DNA from: Sabellastarte sp. h YS-2021
Lineage: Eukaryota; Annelida; Polychaeta; Sabellida; Sabellidae
Length of the DNA stretch: 64,000 nucleotides
Assembly: GCA_964017235.1 (NCBI GenBank)
Contig: OZ024936.1
Span: 17,894,496 to 17,958,495, forward strand
Direction of reading: 5' to 3'
A model generated the notes under the pieces. That model did no database searches and had not been told where the DNA came from. It was given only the letters and a program-made list of their open reading frames with translations. Both the position numbers and the translations under genes were made by a program. Below are positions 45,656 to 57,400 of the stretch, piece by piece; the first letter of the stretch is position 1, and every line of letters begins with the position of its first letter.

Positions 45656-45661
45656 CATTCA

Positions 45662-47335
45662 AACCACACATGTGACGTCATTCTGTTGTTAAAAGTGTGC
45701 ATTATTTAAGGCAATGCACACTTTTTGGTTTATATTTACAGACCCCTGAAACAGTCACCTGGATTTTTGCCAGAACAATGAGATAATTGCTATAAATTGA
45801 AGAAAGAAAATAAATTTGAAATAAATGAATGCATGAATAGGATTACAGAACAAATGTTTTAATTCTAGAAAATCATTTGAATTATATAGTTAATTTGCCC
45901 AAAAATGTTCTGAGTTCTAAACAAATTATTAGTCACTTTTATTCCCGCTATCCAAATAGTAGAAATTCTACAGAATAGAAGAAATACTAGACACCAATAT
46001 AACATATGGGCCAATATACAAAAAGTCAATATATAAATAACAAGGCCACTGTTGCAGCGGTTTCCTCAAGCCTTAGGATCAGTAATAATGAAGAACTGAA
46101 GGAGATGTAAGGCCTTTGTAGTAAGATGACCCCACTTGACATGAAGAGGGGTCAAAGGTAGAAGTCAACAATTGGGAAAGAGTCTCAGGTCATGTTTGTA
46201 CAAGTTTTGTTTCACATTTGGAACCCCTAGTGGCAATGATATTGGAGATATGATGCCTTTTTAATAGGATAATCCCATTTAACATTAACATGCGATATGG
46301 AGGCCATTTTAATTTCGAAATTAGGCCAAAATACAATCAGGATAACTTTCCTAGCCATATATCTTTTGTGCAAATAAGATTAACCTAACTGCATTATTTC
46401 AAAGTTTAGAGCATCTTAATGATATTAAAATAATTGGCTATGGTGGCCATTTTGTTCTTCATAATAAGGCCAAAATTTTTTCTCATGCAAAACATTTGCA
46501 GGTCAGGACTTTTCATGGTCTGTCTTTACATTCTGAAGCCATAGTACTAATAATAAGGGAGAAATAAGGACGTCTCAGTGTGATGACCCCATTTAACCTT
46601 GAAGCAAGGACAAAGGTCAAATTCAGCACCTGAAAAAGATGTCCAGGCCATGACTTCCTACAAGTTGTTTTCACATTCCAAACCTCAATGAGTTTTATTA
46701 AGAGACATATAAGGTCTTTTTAACAGGATAACCCCATTTGACATTAAACGTGATATGGCAGCCACTTTTTTAACTAGGCCAAAATTACTATCACTCCAGC
46801 TGTGCTAGCAATAAATCTTTTGTGCAAATTTGATGAAGCTAGCTGCAATATTTCAAGATTTAGAGCACCTTTATGATTTTCAAGCAATTGACTATTGGAG
46901 GCCATTTTGTTTTTCAAAACTCAGGCCAAAATTTTGCACAAACAGGTTTTCAGAGCCATAAATATTCCTTGCAAATTTGGTGAAGATATCTTCATAAATG
47001 AATGAGATATTAAGGTTTATGTAAAAACGTGATGAACAAATGCACGGACGGAAGGTGTTCTATAAACCAAAGCCTTCAGCTGCTTGCTTAAGCAAGTACA
47101 TTGAGATTCAGGTTAATTAGTTTATCAAGAGTTTTTGAAACAATTCCAAAAAAGTGTAGTTTTTCAGCGGCATAAATCCAAAAGTGTGTGAGCGTCCGGG
47201 GTCGAGTAATAGTTTGCCTTATTTTTTACAAATGAGGTACACTTTTGAATGATTTAAAATGTTTTCATGGCATTTAAACAAAGGGTAGACGTTTTTGACA
47301 GTCCTTGTCTTGTGTGTAAACATACTGACCCATAA
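45662..47335. repeat. Dispersed repeat family R, copy 2, split by an insertion
   Basis: Left part 45662-46043 and right part from about 47095 are continuous in copy 3 at 53.6-54.2 kb (AATATATAAATAAC then AGTACATTGAGATT). The hairpin AAAAGTGTGCATTA/TAATGCACACTTTT is at its left end. Confidence 0.75.
46044..47094. mobile_element. 1.05-kb element inserted in repeat R
   Basis: Its boundaries are set by comparison with the uninterrupted copy 3. It is built from two ~457-bp units (GATGACCCCA at 46125 and 46582) with GGCCATTTTGTT, AGGCCAAAATT and CTTTTGTGCAAAT motifs. It ends in ATGCACGGACGGAAGG and GCTTGCTTAAGCAAG (palindrome). Such elements ending in a CGGACGGA tract are common in molluscan genomes; no coding frame was found. 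Confidence 0.65.
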
Positions 47336-47681
47336 ACAATTATCCAAACATTCTGTCAAACAGTATACAATGTTAATATTTGAAATGAATGGAATCTAAA
47401 TAACTGTTAGATGTTTATTACAATAAATGAGTGCAGTGCTTTCGATATATGATTTAAGATCAATGGCTTCTCAATTTTTCCCTTTTAAGCTACATTAATA
47501 CAGCTCTGTAAGCTATACAAATTCAAACAGCTGAAGTTGTACAAGTCAAGCCAGAATCATTATTTTTTCCATGAATACAAAGCAAAGCTACAAATAAAAT
47601 GGGTGAAGAATGCTCTAGTTTTAAAAATAAACTACAATGGCAATGTCTCTCACAAATGGGAACACATACAAGAACTAAGTA

Positions 47682-48035
47682 TAGGTTAATGACCAAATAT
47701 AGCAAGTAAGCATCAAATATTAGAAAATAAGGGATTTACACGGTCTAGAAGGGGCCGAGTCAACAATGCAAAGAATCCATTATTTTCTAATAGTGGACAC
47801 TTACCAGACTATTAACCTATTAAAATTACGCTGATTCCTTAATTTGTAAATTTAAAGACATTTTTTAAACATCCTTACTTTTCATTCCTATATTTCTGGT
47901 GTATATTTTCAAGTTTTTGTGATCATTTTAGTTGAAATAAATGTAGAAGATGTTTCTTCTTCTGGAAATGTGTTGAAAGGGTTTCTCAATATGGCCAAAA
48001 TCACAGAGTGGAACAACTGCCCAATAGTGAAATTT
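47682..48035. repeat. Foldback repeat, copy 2
   Basis: Hairpin arms 47682-47819 (TAGGTTAATGACC and CTATTAACCTA) are more decayed than copy 1 at 19614. The following ~200 bp match the flank of copy 1 (TTGTGATCATTTTAGTTGAA, GGCCAAAATCACA, CCAATAGTGAA). Confidence 0.7.
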
Positions 48036-48044
48036 AAAATATAC

Positions 48045-48680
48045 CTGTGATGTCACACTATTGTTAAAAGTGTAGATTTTTTTAAGACTCTACACTTTTC
48101 TGTAGATTTTTTTAACCTAAACTGTGAATACTTAAAATATCCACACTTAGATTTCATAGCCAAATAATTACCTCAGCCAGAGTTGGCCTTTAGCAGCAGT
48201 AAAATTACTATTTCAGTATCAGAAATGTCTTCATAATTAGGTTGATAATCTGAATTATTTCCTTCTTTACATGCAGTACAGGTTTTCATAGGTTTGTACC
48301 AATTCATTGTCATAAATATAAAAAAATCTTGCGAAGTGTTATTGTAGTAGAATTATAGCAGTTTCTGCTGCAATATCTGCAAATGTTTTGTCTCCTAAAG
48401 AGCATGCCTATAGCATTGAAAGCTGTATCTTTATCAACTGACCTAGCCAAATTCTCTGTAAATGTATTCTGAGTAATAAATATATCATTTTCATCGGCAT
48501 TTTAATCCATTTTACCAATTTCACAGCAAAAACAAAATTAATAGAATGACCACTGCATACAGACATGAAAGTGAAGGTTGACTTTTCATGCTTGAATGGC
48601 TTTAAAGAGTCCACACTTTTGGAAATGGTAGCAAACAGTGCAATGAACATATGAAATACTATGATAATCCTTAATGTGGG
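48045..48680. other. Spacer with an R-family end fragment
   Basis: 48048-48112 resembles the left end of repeat R (GTGATGTCACACTATTGTTAAAAGTG-like, then a hairpin around AGTGTAGA). The remainder shows nothing recognised. Confidence 0.4.
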
Positions 48681-49389
48681 TGTTCCACCACACAACTAAG
48701 GCTCCCGATTAAGGGTTTTTGAGGGTCGGTTTCAAAAATTTGCTTAGTCCCAGGCGTCCTGTAAAGGTCGGTTGTGGTCGGTTGGGGCCGTGAGAAATAT
48801 CAAACATGTTTGATATTTCTCCCGACCCCAACCGATTATTTTTTCCCGCCATAAACAAAATGTCCAGTCCCAGGCTTCCTCAGGCCTCCTCAGACCAAAT
48901 TTACACAGTCCTATGCTGTCCCAGGCCGCCTGCGACCCTTAGTCGCCGACCCTTAGTCCCAGACCCTCTATTCCTTAGTCCCAGGCTTCCTGTGACCCTT
49001 AGTCCCATTGCAAAACAAAAATCGGCTATCTCGGTCTGTGGACACCTGGGGACGCCTCAGGACACCTTGTGGGGTCGGGACTTAATCCTGGGTTAGTCGG
49101 GGCTTAGTCCCAGGAGGCCTGAGGCGTCCTGGGACCCAGTCGGTTTGTGTACGACAGGATCGTGGTTCAAACCGATCAGACAAATGGCTTAGTCTGTTCT
49201 TAGTCCCAGACCAGTTAGGGGGACTGTCTGGGGCCGCCTGAGGCGTTCTGAGGCTTCCTGAGGATGATCTGTACTTAATCCCAGACTTTGAATCCAATCC
49301 AGTTTTCCCGCCCATTTTTGTTTTTTTTCACCGACTGTCCACGATTAAGGGTCGCCGACAGGGTCGGGGCTTAATCCTTTGGTGGAACA
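48681..49389. mobile_element. GC-rich TIR element of CTTAGTCCC repeats, copy 1
   Basis: Ends in inverted repeats TGTTCCACCA (48681-48690) and TGGTGGAACA (49380-49389), with weaker extension TAATG...CATTA outside. The interior is about ten degenerate copies of CTTAGTCCCAGGC.TCCTG on both strands, plus a perfect 30-bp palindrome at 48791-48820 centred on CAAACATGTTTG. It is much more GC-rich than its surroundings. No transposase is encoded. Confidence 0.75.
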
Positions 49390-49490
49390 AGGGCATTACA
49401 GACATTCTGCTTCCAATGTGTAATACTTAGCAAAATCACTATTGTATATGAATTTACAGAATTAACAGAATCTGCCAAAACTAATGTGGG

Positions 49491-50150
49491 TGTTCCACCA
49501 CCCGACTAAGGCTCCCGATTAAGAGTTTTTCGAGTCGGTTTCAAAAATTTGCTTAGTCCCAGGCATTCTGTAAGGGTCGGTAGTTGTCGGTTGGGGCTGT
49601 GAGAAAAATCAAACATGTTTGATATTTCTCATGATCCAAACCGATTCTTTTTTACCCGCCATAAACAAAATGTCCAGTCCCACGCCTCCTCAAACCAAAG
49701 TTACACAGTCCTATGTTGTCTCAGGCCTCCTGCGATCCTTAGTCCAAGGCCTCCTGAGACCCTTAGTCCCATTGCAAAACAAGAATCAGCAGTCTTGGTC
49801 TGAGGAAGACTGAGGAGTCCTCAGGACACCTGAGGAAGCCGGGACTTAATCAGGAGTCAGTCGTGGCTTAGTCCCAGGAGTCCTGAGGTGTCCTGGGACC
49901 TAGTCGGTATGTCTACGACAAGATCGTGCTTCAAACTGACCAGAAAAATGGCTTAGTCAGTTCTTAGTCCCAGAACAGTCGTGGACTGTCTGGGGCCGCT
50001 TTGGGCCTCCTCAGGCTTCCTGAGGCTGATCTGAACTTAATCCCAGACTTTGATACCCATTCAATTTTCCCACCCATTTTACTTTTTTTCACCGACTGTC
50101 CACGATTAAGGGTTGCTGACAGGATCAGGGCTTAGTCCTTTGGTGGAACA
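49491..50150. mobile_element. GC-rich TIR element of CTTAGTCCC repeats, copy 2
   Basis: Same ends (TGTTCCACCA 49491-49500, TGGTGGAACA 50141-50150) and the same order of internal motifs as copy 1, slightly shorter. The CAAACATGTTTG palindrome is kept with one arm mismatch. The two copies are in the same orientation, 101 bp apart. Confidence 0.75.
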
Positions 50151-50764
50151 GGGGCATAAGATAATGTAGGGTGCCATTAGAAATTTTATTGCATAAGCAA
50201 GCTTTTGAATAGATACATAAGTAATACAAAAATCATAATGTACATATATGCCATATTATTTAGTCTTTGTATATATCGTGGACTCTTTTCTTCATGATGT
50301 TGACATATTTCCAGTTTCATTAGAAATCATGCGACATAAGGGCAGACATAACATTTTGAATCATTTTATTTTATCGCTAGAATACCATAATTATATTATA
50401 AATCAGAAATGAAAATTTTAAATATCATAATCATTCCAAATTACCTACAGGTTCAATTGAGTACATGCGTAAAAATATACCAAACAAAACATGAAAGAAG
50501 GACTCACCACAAGACTAAATTAATGTAAAATATGTGTAGCATGAACGCATTCATGATTGATTTATTTTTCCATAGTGTTTAATGATGGATGTCATTTTAC
50601 ATGAATGGTAAGTAAAATAATTCTCTTCTTAAAGAAAGAATACAAATTAGGGTGTGGTGTATATAGAGACACTAGTGTGTGACAAACCCTCTTTAAACCC
50701 TAAGTAACGCCAGTAGTCTTATATAACTATTTTACTCCAAATGGGAATTCTGTTTTAATTTATT
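50151..50764. other. No recognised feature
   Basis: AT-rich spacer between repeat elements. Confidence 0.4.
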
Positions 50765-51178
50765 ACTCTCTGCCAAGGAGGTTATGTTTTCGCCTGGGTT
50801 TGTTTGTGGGTTTGTCAGTTTATTTGTGCGTTTGTTTGGGAACAAGATAACTCAAAAACTTATAGACAGAATTTGATGAAATTTTCAGGATATGTCTAAA
50901 AAGGTAAAAGAAAGAAACTTTTCAATTTTGGGAGTGATCCGGATCACTGTCTGGATCTTCTGGATCCATGAAATGTAATTTTTAAAGACAGATAACTCAA
51001 AAAGTTATAGATGGATATTGATGAAATTTTCAGGATATGTCCTCAATGGGACAAGAAACAAATGATTAGATTTTTGGAGCGATCTGGATCACTGTCTGGA
51101 TCCATGAAAAATATACTGGGAGTGGTCCGGATTGAGCTCCCTTGGCCGAGTTATGCGCTCTGCAAGTGCTCTTGTTTT
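50765..51178 (+). repeat. Widespread CTCTGCCAAGGAGG repeat, copy 1
   Basis: Begins CTCTCTGCCAAGGAGGTTAT, then GTTTGTTTGTGGGTTTGT and two ~145-bp units (GATAACTCAAAAA.TTATAGA, GATGAAATTTTCAGGATATG, GGATCACTGTCTGGATC). It ends TTATGCGCTCTGCAAGTGCT. This type of repeat is known from many animal genomes as a non-autonomous DNA element; the superfamily is not assigned here. Confidence 0.7.
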
Positions 51179-52080
51179 CCATACATAGACAATATTATTC
51201 ACAATACAGTTTGTTGTAAACATGATACTAAAATATATTTGCATTTGCTTGTTATTCTCCAAGGCCATGGTAAAACATTTTGCCTCAAGGATTAAAATAC
51301 AGATAAAATAAGCCTCATATTACCCAATTGACCCAAAAATAAAATGGTGTGGGAGGATTGGAAATCTGTGTATTTTGTTCAGTATCCAAAAGCCAAATAA
51401 ATGAATTGCAGTCAATGCCTTCTATTGTGCATTTGCTGCGTTCCCAACTTACTCCAGAATGAAACCATAATCCTTAAAGACAACATCATATGCAAAGGCC
51501 TTGAAAGATTAAAAACATACTATTATAATGTGTCCCAGATGGCAGAAATGTAATTGGTGCAAGAAAACCAGTAAGAGTTGTTTCTTTGATTCACTTACTG
51601 AACAAAACAACAGTGTGGTGCCTGTTGAAAATAAAAAAATCTTAGTGTTAAGTTTAACACCGATCACAGAAACAGAAGCCACATTAAAATTGCTTGTCAT
51701 CCCTGTTTCTATATATCCAGAATTGTTATAGGATCTGTAATTTTCTGATCATGGACATTGTCGTTATGATTACTGTTTCTCCTTGAGCATCTCGATTACT
51801 GTGAAACTAAGGACTCCAAAAGCCCGACATTATACCTCAAAAAATTTAAAATCTAAAAATCACATTACTCACTGGCTAAATAAATACTCCTGGCTAGTCA
51901 GGTAAATGTGTCTTTTTCAAAGCTTAACCTTTCAGTATTCAGTGTTCTGATGTCTAAACATACAAAATGCTTGTGGTTAGTTACTATTGTGAAATTTGTT
52001 TAATGTTAATAGAGCTTAATCTGAAAACAGATTCTAGGCACATAATACAGCAAAAACAGTGATCCATAATCATATGAATC
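51179..52080. other. No recognised feature
   Basis: Short overlapping frames at 51509-51731 on both strands have no recognisable domain. Confidence 0.4.
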
Positions 52081-52976
52081 CGGGAAAATTGGCCTCCTGG
52101 AAAATTGGCCTCCTGGAATATTGGCCTCCATGAAATTTGTGGGGTTGAAAAATTGGCCTCCGTTTAGTTTTTTAATGATAATGGAAAAAAGTAAAATTGT
52201 TGTTCTCATTGATTACAAACAATTTATTGCATGATATAACCCAAAAAATGGTTAATGGTACAAATGTAGTAAAATGTAAAGAGTGTATGTCATTAATTAA
52301 AAAGAATATATGACATTACATGACCAAACACCAAGTTAGTTTGAAAACAGGAATATATAAGTCATTATGTTGAGATAATGTATAGAATTAACCAAGTCTA
52401 ATGCAGTGTCCAATGTCACGTAAAAATTCCTCTATTGTTTTGTTCCCTGTTGCTCTGGTTAATCTCCTTCATCTTTGATTATAAGAGTAATTGATTTAAC
52501 AACACTTTTACAATGCATGATAATAAACAGGTGAAACTTAGGTTGCTTTTATACACACAAGAGACTAATCTGAAATGCAATTAGCTCAGGTATTCACTAG
52601 TTCCCTGAGCAGTTATATATAAAGAAATTATATCTTTGTTCTTGCAATCCTGAGCAGGTATTTCAGTGTGTTCTGAGTATATTTCAATCAGACCTTGCTT
52701 TCTTTGAAATCTAATAATTAAAAGATCTTTATGCATAATTTTAATCCTGAGTTTATAGGCACATAAAGGTATTATATCTTTGTTCTTGCAGTTATCCTAT
52801 ATTCAAATAACTATATTAAAGACTCATTCAGTAAACCTAATGGGAACTATGAAGAGCACTATTAAGTAAAATTAAACTAGTGTAAACATTTGGTCCACTA
52901 TAAATAACCAAAGGAGGCCAATTTTCCACCCCCACAAATATCTAGGAGGCCAATTTTCTAGGAGGCCAATTTTCCA
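52081..52976. mobile_element. TIR element with sub-repeated termini (TTGGCCTCC)
   Basis: The left end has four copies of AAAATTGGCCTCC-like units (52081-52161); the right end has three in inverted orientation (52913-52976). Both share TTTGTGGGGGTGGAAAATTG-like spacing, so the termini pair over about 65-80 bp. The 750-bp interior is AT-rich and non-coding. No convincing target-site duplication is seen. Confidence 0.7.
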
Positions 52977-53264
52977 GATGCATAGCATGGGTTATTGCCA
53001 TGGAGAAAGACCAGACAAAAAATAGAAACTCCGGTGGGTATGCTTTTGGAGTGTGATAGGTTTTCAATTTCTTTTCTGAACAAGGAGACAAAAGTGGCTG
53101 AACATAATATGTTATTACTAATGATTAACATTGTTTCAAAAAAGCCGAAGTTTTTAGTTTTTCAGTTATCTTAAAGCAGTCGGCTTTCTTTGATCATGTG
53201 CATAAAACTGCTGTGGCATGTCCCTCGTTTGCGGCAACATCATCAAATTTATCTTGCTATTGTT

Positions 53265-53606
53265 ACTTATTGCTAGGGTTACAGAATCGCTCTCAATTTG
53301 TGTGAAGAGTGTGAGACCTAAATGGTAGTATCACATCATTCATGAAACCAAATGGTTTTGTTTGTATTTCACCATATTCGCTATCAAAATGTTTTTCTTT
53401 GGAAAAATCTTGTAGTATTCCAACAATGGAATGTAGCACAAAGACGTAGACAATATATTGATGAAAATCGTATCAATTTGTGTAAACTGCATTCCTTCTG
53501 ACTTGTTTAGAAATTCATTGTCGCTGTAATGATACAAGCACATCCTGCCATCGCCTTTGTAAAATTGCTCCCAGGGACGCCAGCATCTAATTACCCCTTT
53601 CACCTT
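53265..53606 (-). pseudogene. Unidentified decayed coding segment
   Basis: The minus strand reads KGVIRCWRPWEQFYKGDGRM, CLYHYSDNEFLNKSEGMQFT and FINILSTSLCYIPLLEYYKI. It then continues in another frame as KHFDSEYGEIQTKPFGFMND and VILPFRSHTLHT before a stop. The composition is protein-like in both pieces, separated by one frameshift. No family is recognised. It may be an exon relic or transposon coding sequence between two repeats. Confidence 0.35.
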
Positions 53607-53610
53607 GTAA

Positions 53611-54210
53611 TTTAAAGCACACTTGTGATGTCATTCTATTGTTAAAAGTGTGCATTATTTTTAGGTAATGCACAATTTTTGTTCTAATTTACAGACACCT
53701 GAAACAGCCAAATGGTTTTTGCCAGAACCATGAGATAAATGCTATAAATTGAAAAAATAAATCTGGAACAAACGAATGCATCAACAGGATAACATGAGTC
53801 ATTCTGGTAAATCAATTGAATTATCTAGTTCATTTGCCCAAAAAGTGTTCTGGGTTATAAACAAATTAATAGTCACTTTTATTCCTGCTATCCATTTTAG
53901 AGTAGAAATTCTACTGAATAGAAGAAATACCAGAAACCAATATAAACACATGGGCCAGTATACAAAAGCAAATATATAAATAACCACTAATCGAGTACAT
54001 TGAGATTTAGGTTAATTGGTTTGTCAAGAATTTTTGAAACAATTCCATAAAAGTGTAGTATTACAAGGAGATGTTTCTAAAAGTTTGTGAGCTTTAAGTT
54101 TCATTTTCGGGAAAATAATGCCAACCCTTTCAAGGTCTCGTAAAGTATGCATTATTTTCCCAGTAAGGCACACTCTTTCATACTTTACCTATCACAGACT
54201 TTAATGGCCA
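53611..54210. repeat. Dispersed repeat family R, copy 3 (uninterrupted)
   Basis: Reference copy of the family. The left hairpin is AAAAGTGTGCATTA...TAATGCAC; the middle has CATTTGCCCAAAAAGTGTTC and TATTCCTGCTATCCATTTTA; it ends CATACTTTACCTATCACAGA. Open frames on both strands are short shadows. Confidence 0.7.
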
Positions 54211-54264
54211 GAGATGTTTGATTTTCACAAATGAACAGTTCACATATCTTTGGAAGTCTTGCGT

Positions 54265-54410
54265 AAAAGACACAGTCATTGTGGCCATGCCACAAATTCT
54301 GTAAAAGACGGTCATTGTGTGGCCAAGCCACAATTCATGAAAGTCCAAAAAAAAAAAAACGAAAAAAGTAATCTCTAGAATCCCAAGCCTGGCTAAAGCT
54401 CACACTTAAA
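54265..54410 (+). repeat. Dispersed short repeat, copy 2 with internal duplication
   Basis: Partner of 13165-13290. The 5' module (TAAAAGAC...GTGGCCATGCCACAA) is duplicated in tandem before the A-rich tract. Confidence 0.6.
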
Positions 54411-54419
54411 AATTAAATC

Positions 54420-57400
54420 AATTTAGCTTTGCATTTTAAGGGGTGCCACAGGTACAATTACCACTTGAAATTAGCGACCCAAGTTGTCACAATTTGCATG
54501 CAGAAATTCCCGAAACCAATTAACTTCTCTTGCACAGTCACCTCAACTACCTTATACAGCCCCAGAAATGTACAAGTGTTATAAGCAACAATCAATTTTA
54601 GTGTTACTTAACTGAATGAGATGCATTTAAGTAAATTTATAAAATAGCTTTCACGCATACAAATGTTATAATAGAAAATAACAATATGGTAACACAGGAC
54701 CTCATTCATGAATCTGTCTCAATTTTAAATCATCCACAAAACAAAATTTTGTATTTTATTCACGTAAAACATAACACTACTTTAGACTTAAATTTGGCTT
54801 GGATATTTATATGATTAGGTTACACAGTTAACTGTACCATATATGGTAAGGCCACTGTTATTTTACAAAAAGAGATCTATACACTGCTCTGCCACCTTTA
54901 TCTCCGGGTACCAACTTTCCTCGGAAAAAAATTCTAACAGATATAATTTGAGTATAAGTATACATCCCAGGTAAAGCAAATAAGGTAGAACAAATACACA
55001 ACAAAACGATTTTGAAATATGTGGTCATTACTGAAATATCAAACTTTTATTTATTGGTTCTGTAATTGTTACTCGACGATAATTGATAAGTATTTATCTA
55101 ATAAAAATTAAAATTCCAACAATTTTTTTCAAATTGGTCACATTCAGTCGACAGCTTCACACTTTAATTGTGTGTGGTCGTAGTGTCTCCATAATATTTT
55201 AAGCAATAATAATAAAGCAATATGAAATGCCTTTTCTGTCTATAAATTGTATTACAAACTTGTACTCAGCATCAACAATTTCCCGACTTTCAAAGGTTTT
55301 GGCTTCATATTTAACTTTGGGTCACCTCGACATGATATGGTTGATATGTTGCTTGATTATGGTGACCACATTAATTGTATCCCCGGCGCAAAACGGGGAT
55401 ACTATGGATTCATCATCGTCACATCTTTCTGAAAAATCAGGATGTGTCAAATCAAAAGTCCTAGTTTCACCCATTATTAAAATTTCAGTTAGTTTGATCA
55501 AATAATGTTTTTTTTTTCAAATTGTGTTGTTGGTTGTCAAGGTCGTGATCAATGACAAGAATTTTTAAGGTGAAGGTGGCAGTAAGAAGCTGGTTTGTTG
55601 GTTAATTTGCTTCATTGGGATGCAAGTTGAAATGGCATTTGAAATGAGGTCCTAAGGTTAATTCTGAGATAAAGCTTAATTCAGTAGAGCATTTGTGATC
55701 CATGTATTCATTTTATCAAGTTAATTCAACATATTCATGACACCAAGCCTGACTTGTGGTTGTTGACGGGTTATAATGTAGGCTCTAGACAGTATAAAAC
55801 AGCAGCTTGCCTTTGGAACTATGTTTACATTGAATTGTTGGTTTGACATTGTTGTTCATGCGGGTGTGTATTCGTTCATTGGAATGTGTAAAGTCAGATT
55901 CCTATAAAACCTACATTAGAGGTAGGCCTATTTTGAGAAGAATTCTTTCTTAAAATTTGGCATTTTCTAAACTAATTTACGGAATAAACATCAAGAATAA
56001 GAATTCTAGTGAATGAATGCAAAATATGAATGATTGATCTATAGCCTTAAATGCGACTATAAACCCTTATTTTCTCCTATCCAAACTTTCTTTTTGAAAA
56101 CCTTAGACGTTGTTCATGTATTTCCAAGTATTTTAGAAATTTAGAACCATATCATAGACGTCCGGTCTTTTTTGTTCTGGGGATTGTTCTGATTTCAAGT
56201 GGTAAAAATATCCTCAGCCAAATAAGTTAGCTATGTGTAACCTTGGCTTTTATTTTTCAATTGTGCTTCAAATGTGATAAAAATGTAAACAACTTACTTA
56301 ACATGTATCAGAATTCACGAACGTGTCATTTCTGATATCACTGAACATTCAGTACTTATTTATAGCCACATGTTATGTTTTGTGGACTTATAGATTGGCC
56401 CTTCATTAAAAATCTAAATTTGAAACTTTGTTGATCAAATATAGACACTGTCCACCATGACCCTGTTTGCAAGTGGGAATCAAAAATTACTACTTTTAGG
56501 CACTTGTTAGATAATTTTCATTCCCAGAGCCCCAACAAATTGAATGAAATGAGATTAATATTTTATCATACACACATTAATACATCTACTAAAACTTTGT
56601 ACAGACAAGTATAATACCATGAAGAACATGCATATATGCGCACAATATAGTAACAATCATGCCCAGAAATTAAAACCATGACTTTGAAGGTGACATTATG
56701 GATCAAGTTGTGTATGTATGTCAAGTAAATGGAAGGGGTAATAATATATACCTCAAGACAGTTTTATTAGAGTGGCAGTTTTATTAATCCAAAACCAAAG
56801 GATTTGTCTATTTTGTGACTTGAATTGTCCTGAAGATGGGTTTCAATTTTATGTACCTATTTTAGATTTGTATTTAAAATATTCACAGTTACTAAAAGAA
56901 TTTAGAACATTCAACAGAGGGAGACAACTCCTTAAATATATTAAGTGTTCCTGGAAAATAAGAAAAGTTGAACAAGTGAAAAGTCAATATTTGCACAAGG
57001 CATAAGTTTCAGCTTATATTTACTGGTATTATTTTTTTCTCCAATATAGTAATTATATTTTTATTCCTTTTTTGGCAAATATAAACCCGTTTGGTCTGGG
57101 TGACGTATTTTGCATTGTATTATTTATAATATTTTTATCCAACGTGTCACTACAATAAGTAAATATTATCTGTTGTCAGATAAATAGTATGTTGCTTCCT
57201 GGTTATTATGGTTATGGTTAAACTTGTGGATGCTGCTAATTTGCAATCACAAATCTCTAATCACAACCACTGCATAAATAAAAATTTCTACTGACATTAA
57301 AAATGTGGCCTTTACAATAAATATAAGTGTGGTACATAGGTGACTATTGTTTGTGTATTGGTCATAGCTGTTTGTGAAGCACAGACCATTTTTTTCAATC

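Noticed and set aside
46044..47094. Nuclear-receptor-like GGTCAAAGGT motifs in the inserted element
   Set aside because: Only isolated, imperfect half sites; not comparable to the repeated DR1 motifs of the minisatellite.
48806..49315. Pro/Arg-rich frames on both strands
   Set aside because: They come from the CTTAGTCCC repeat element; overlapping antisense frames with identical bias indicate no coding.
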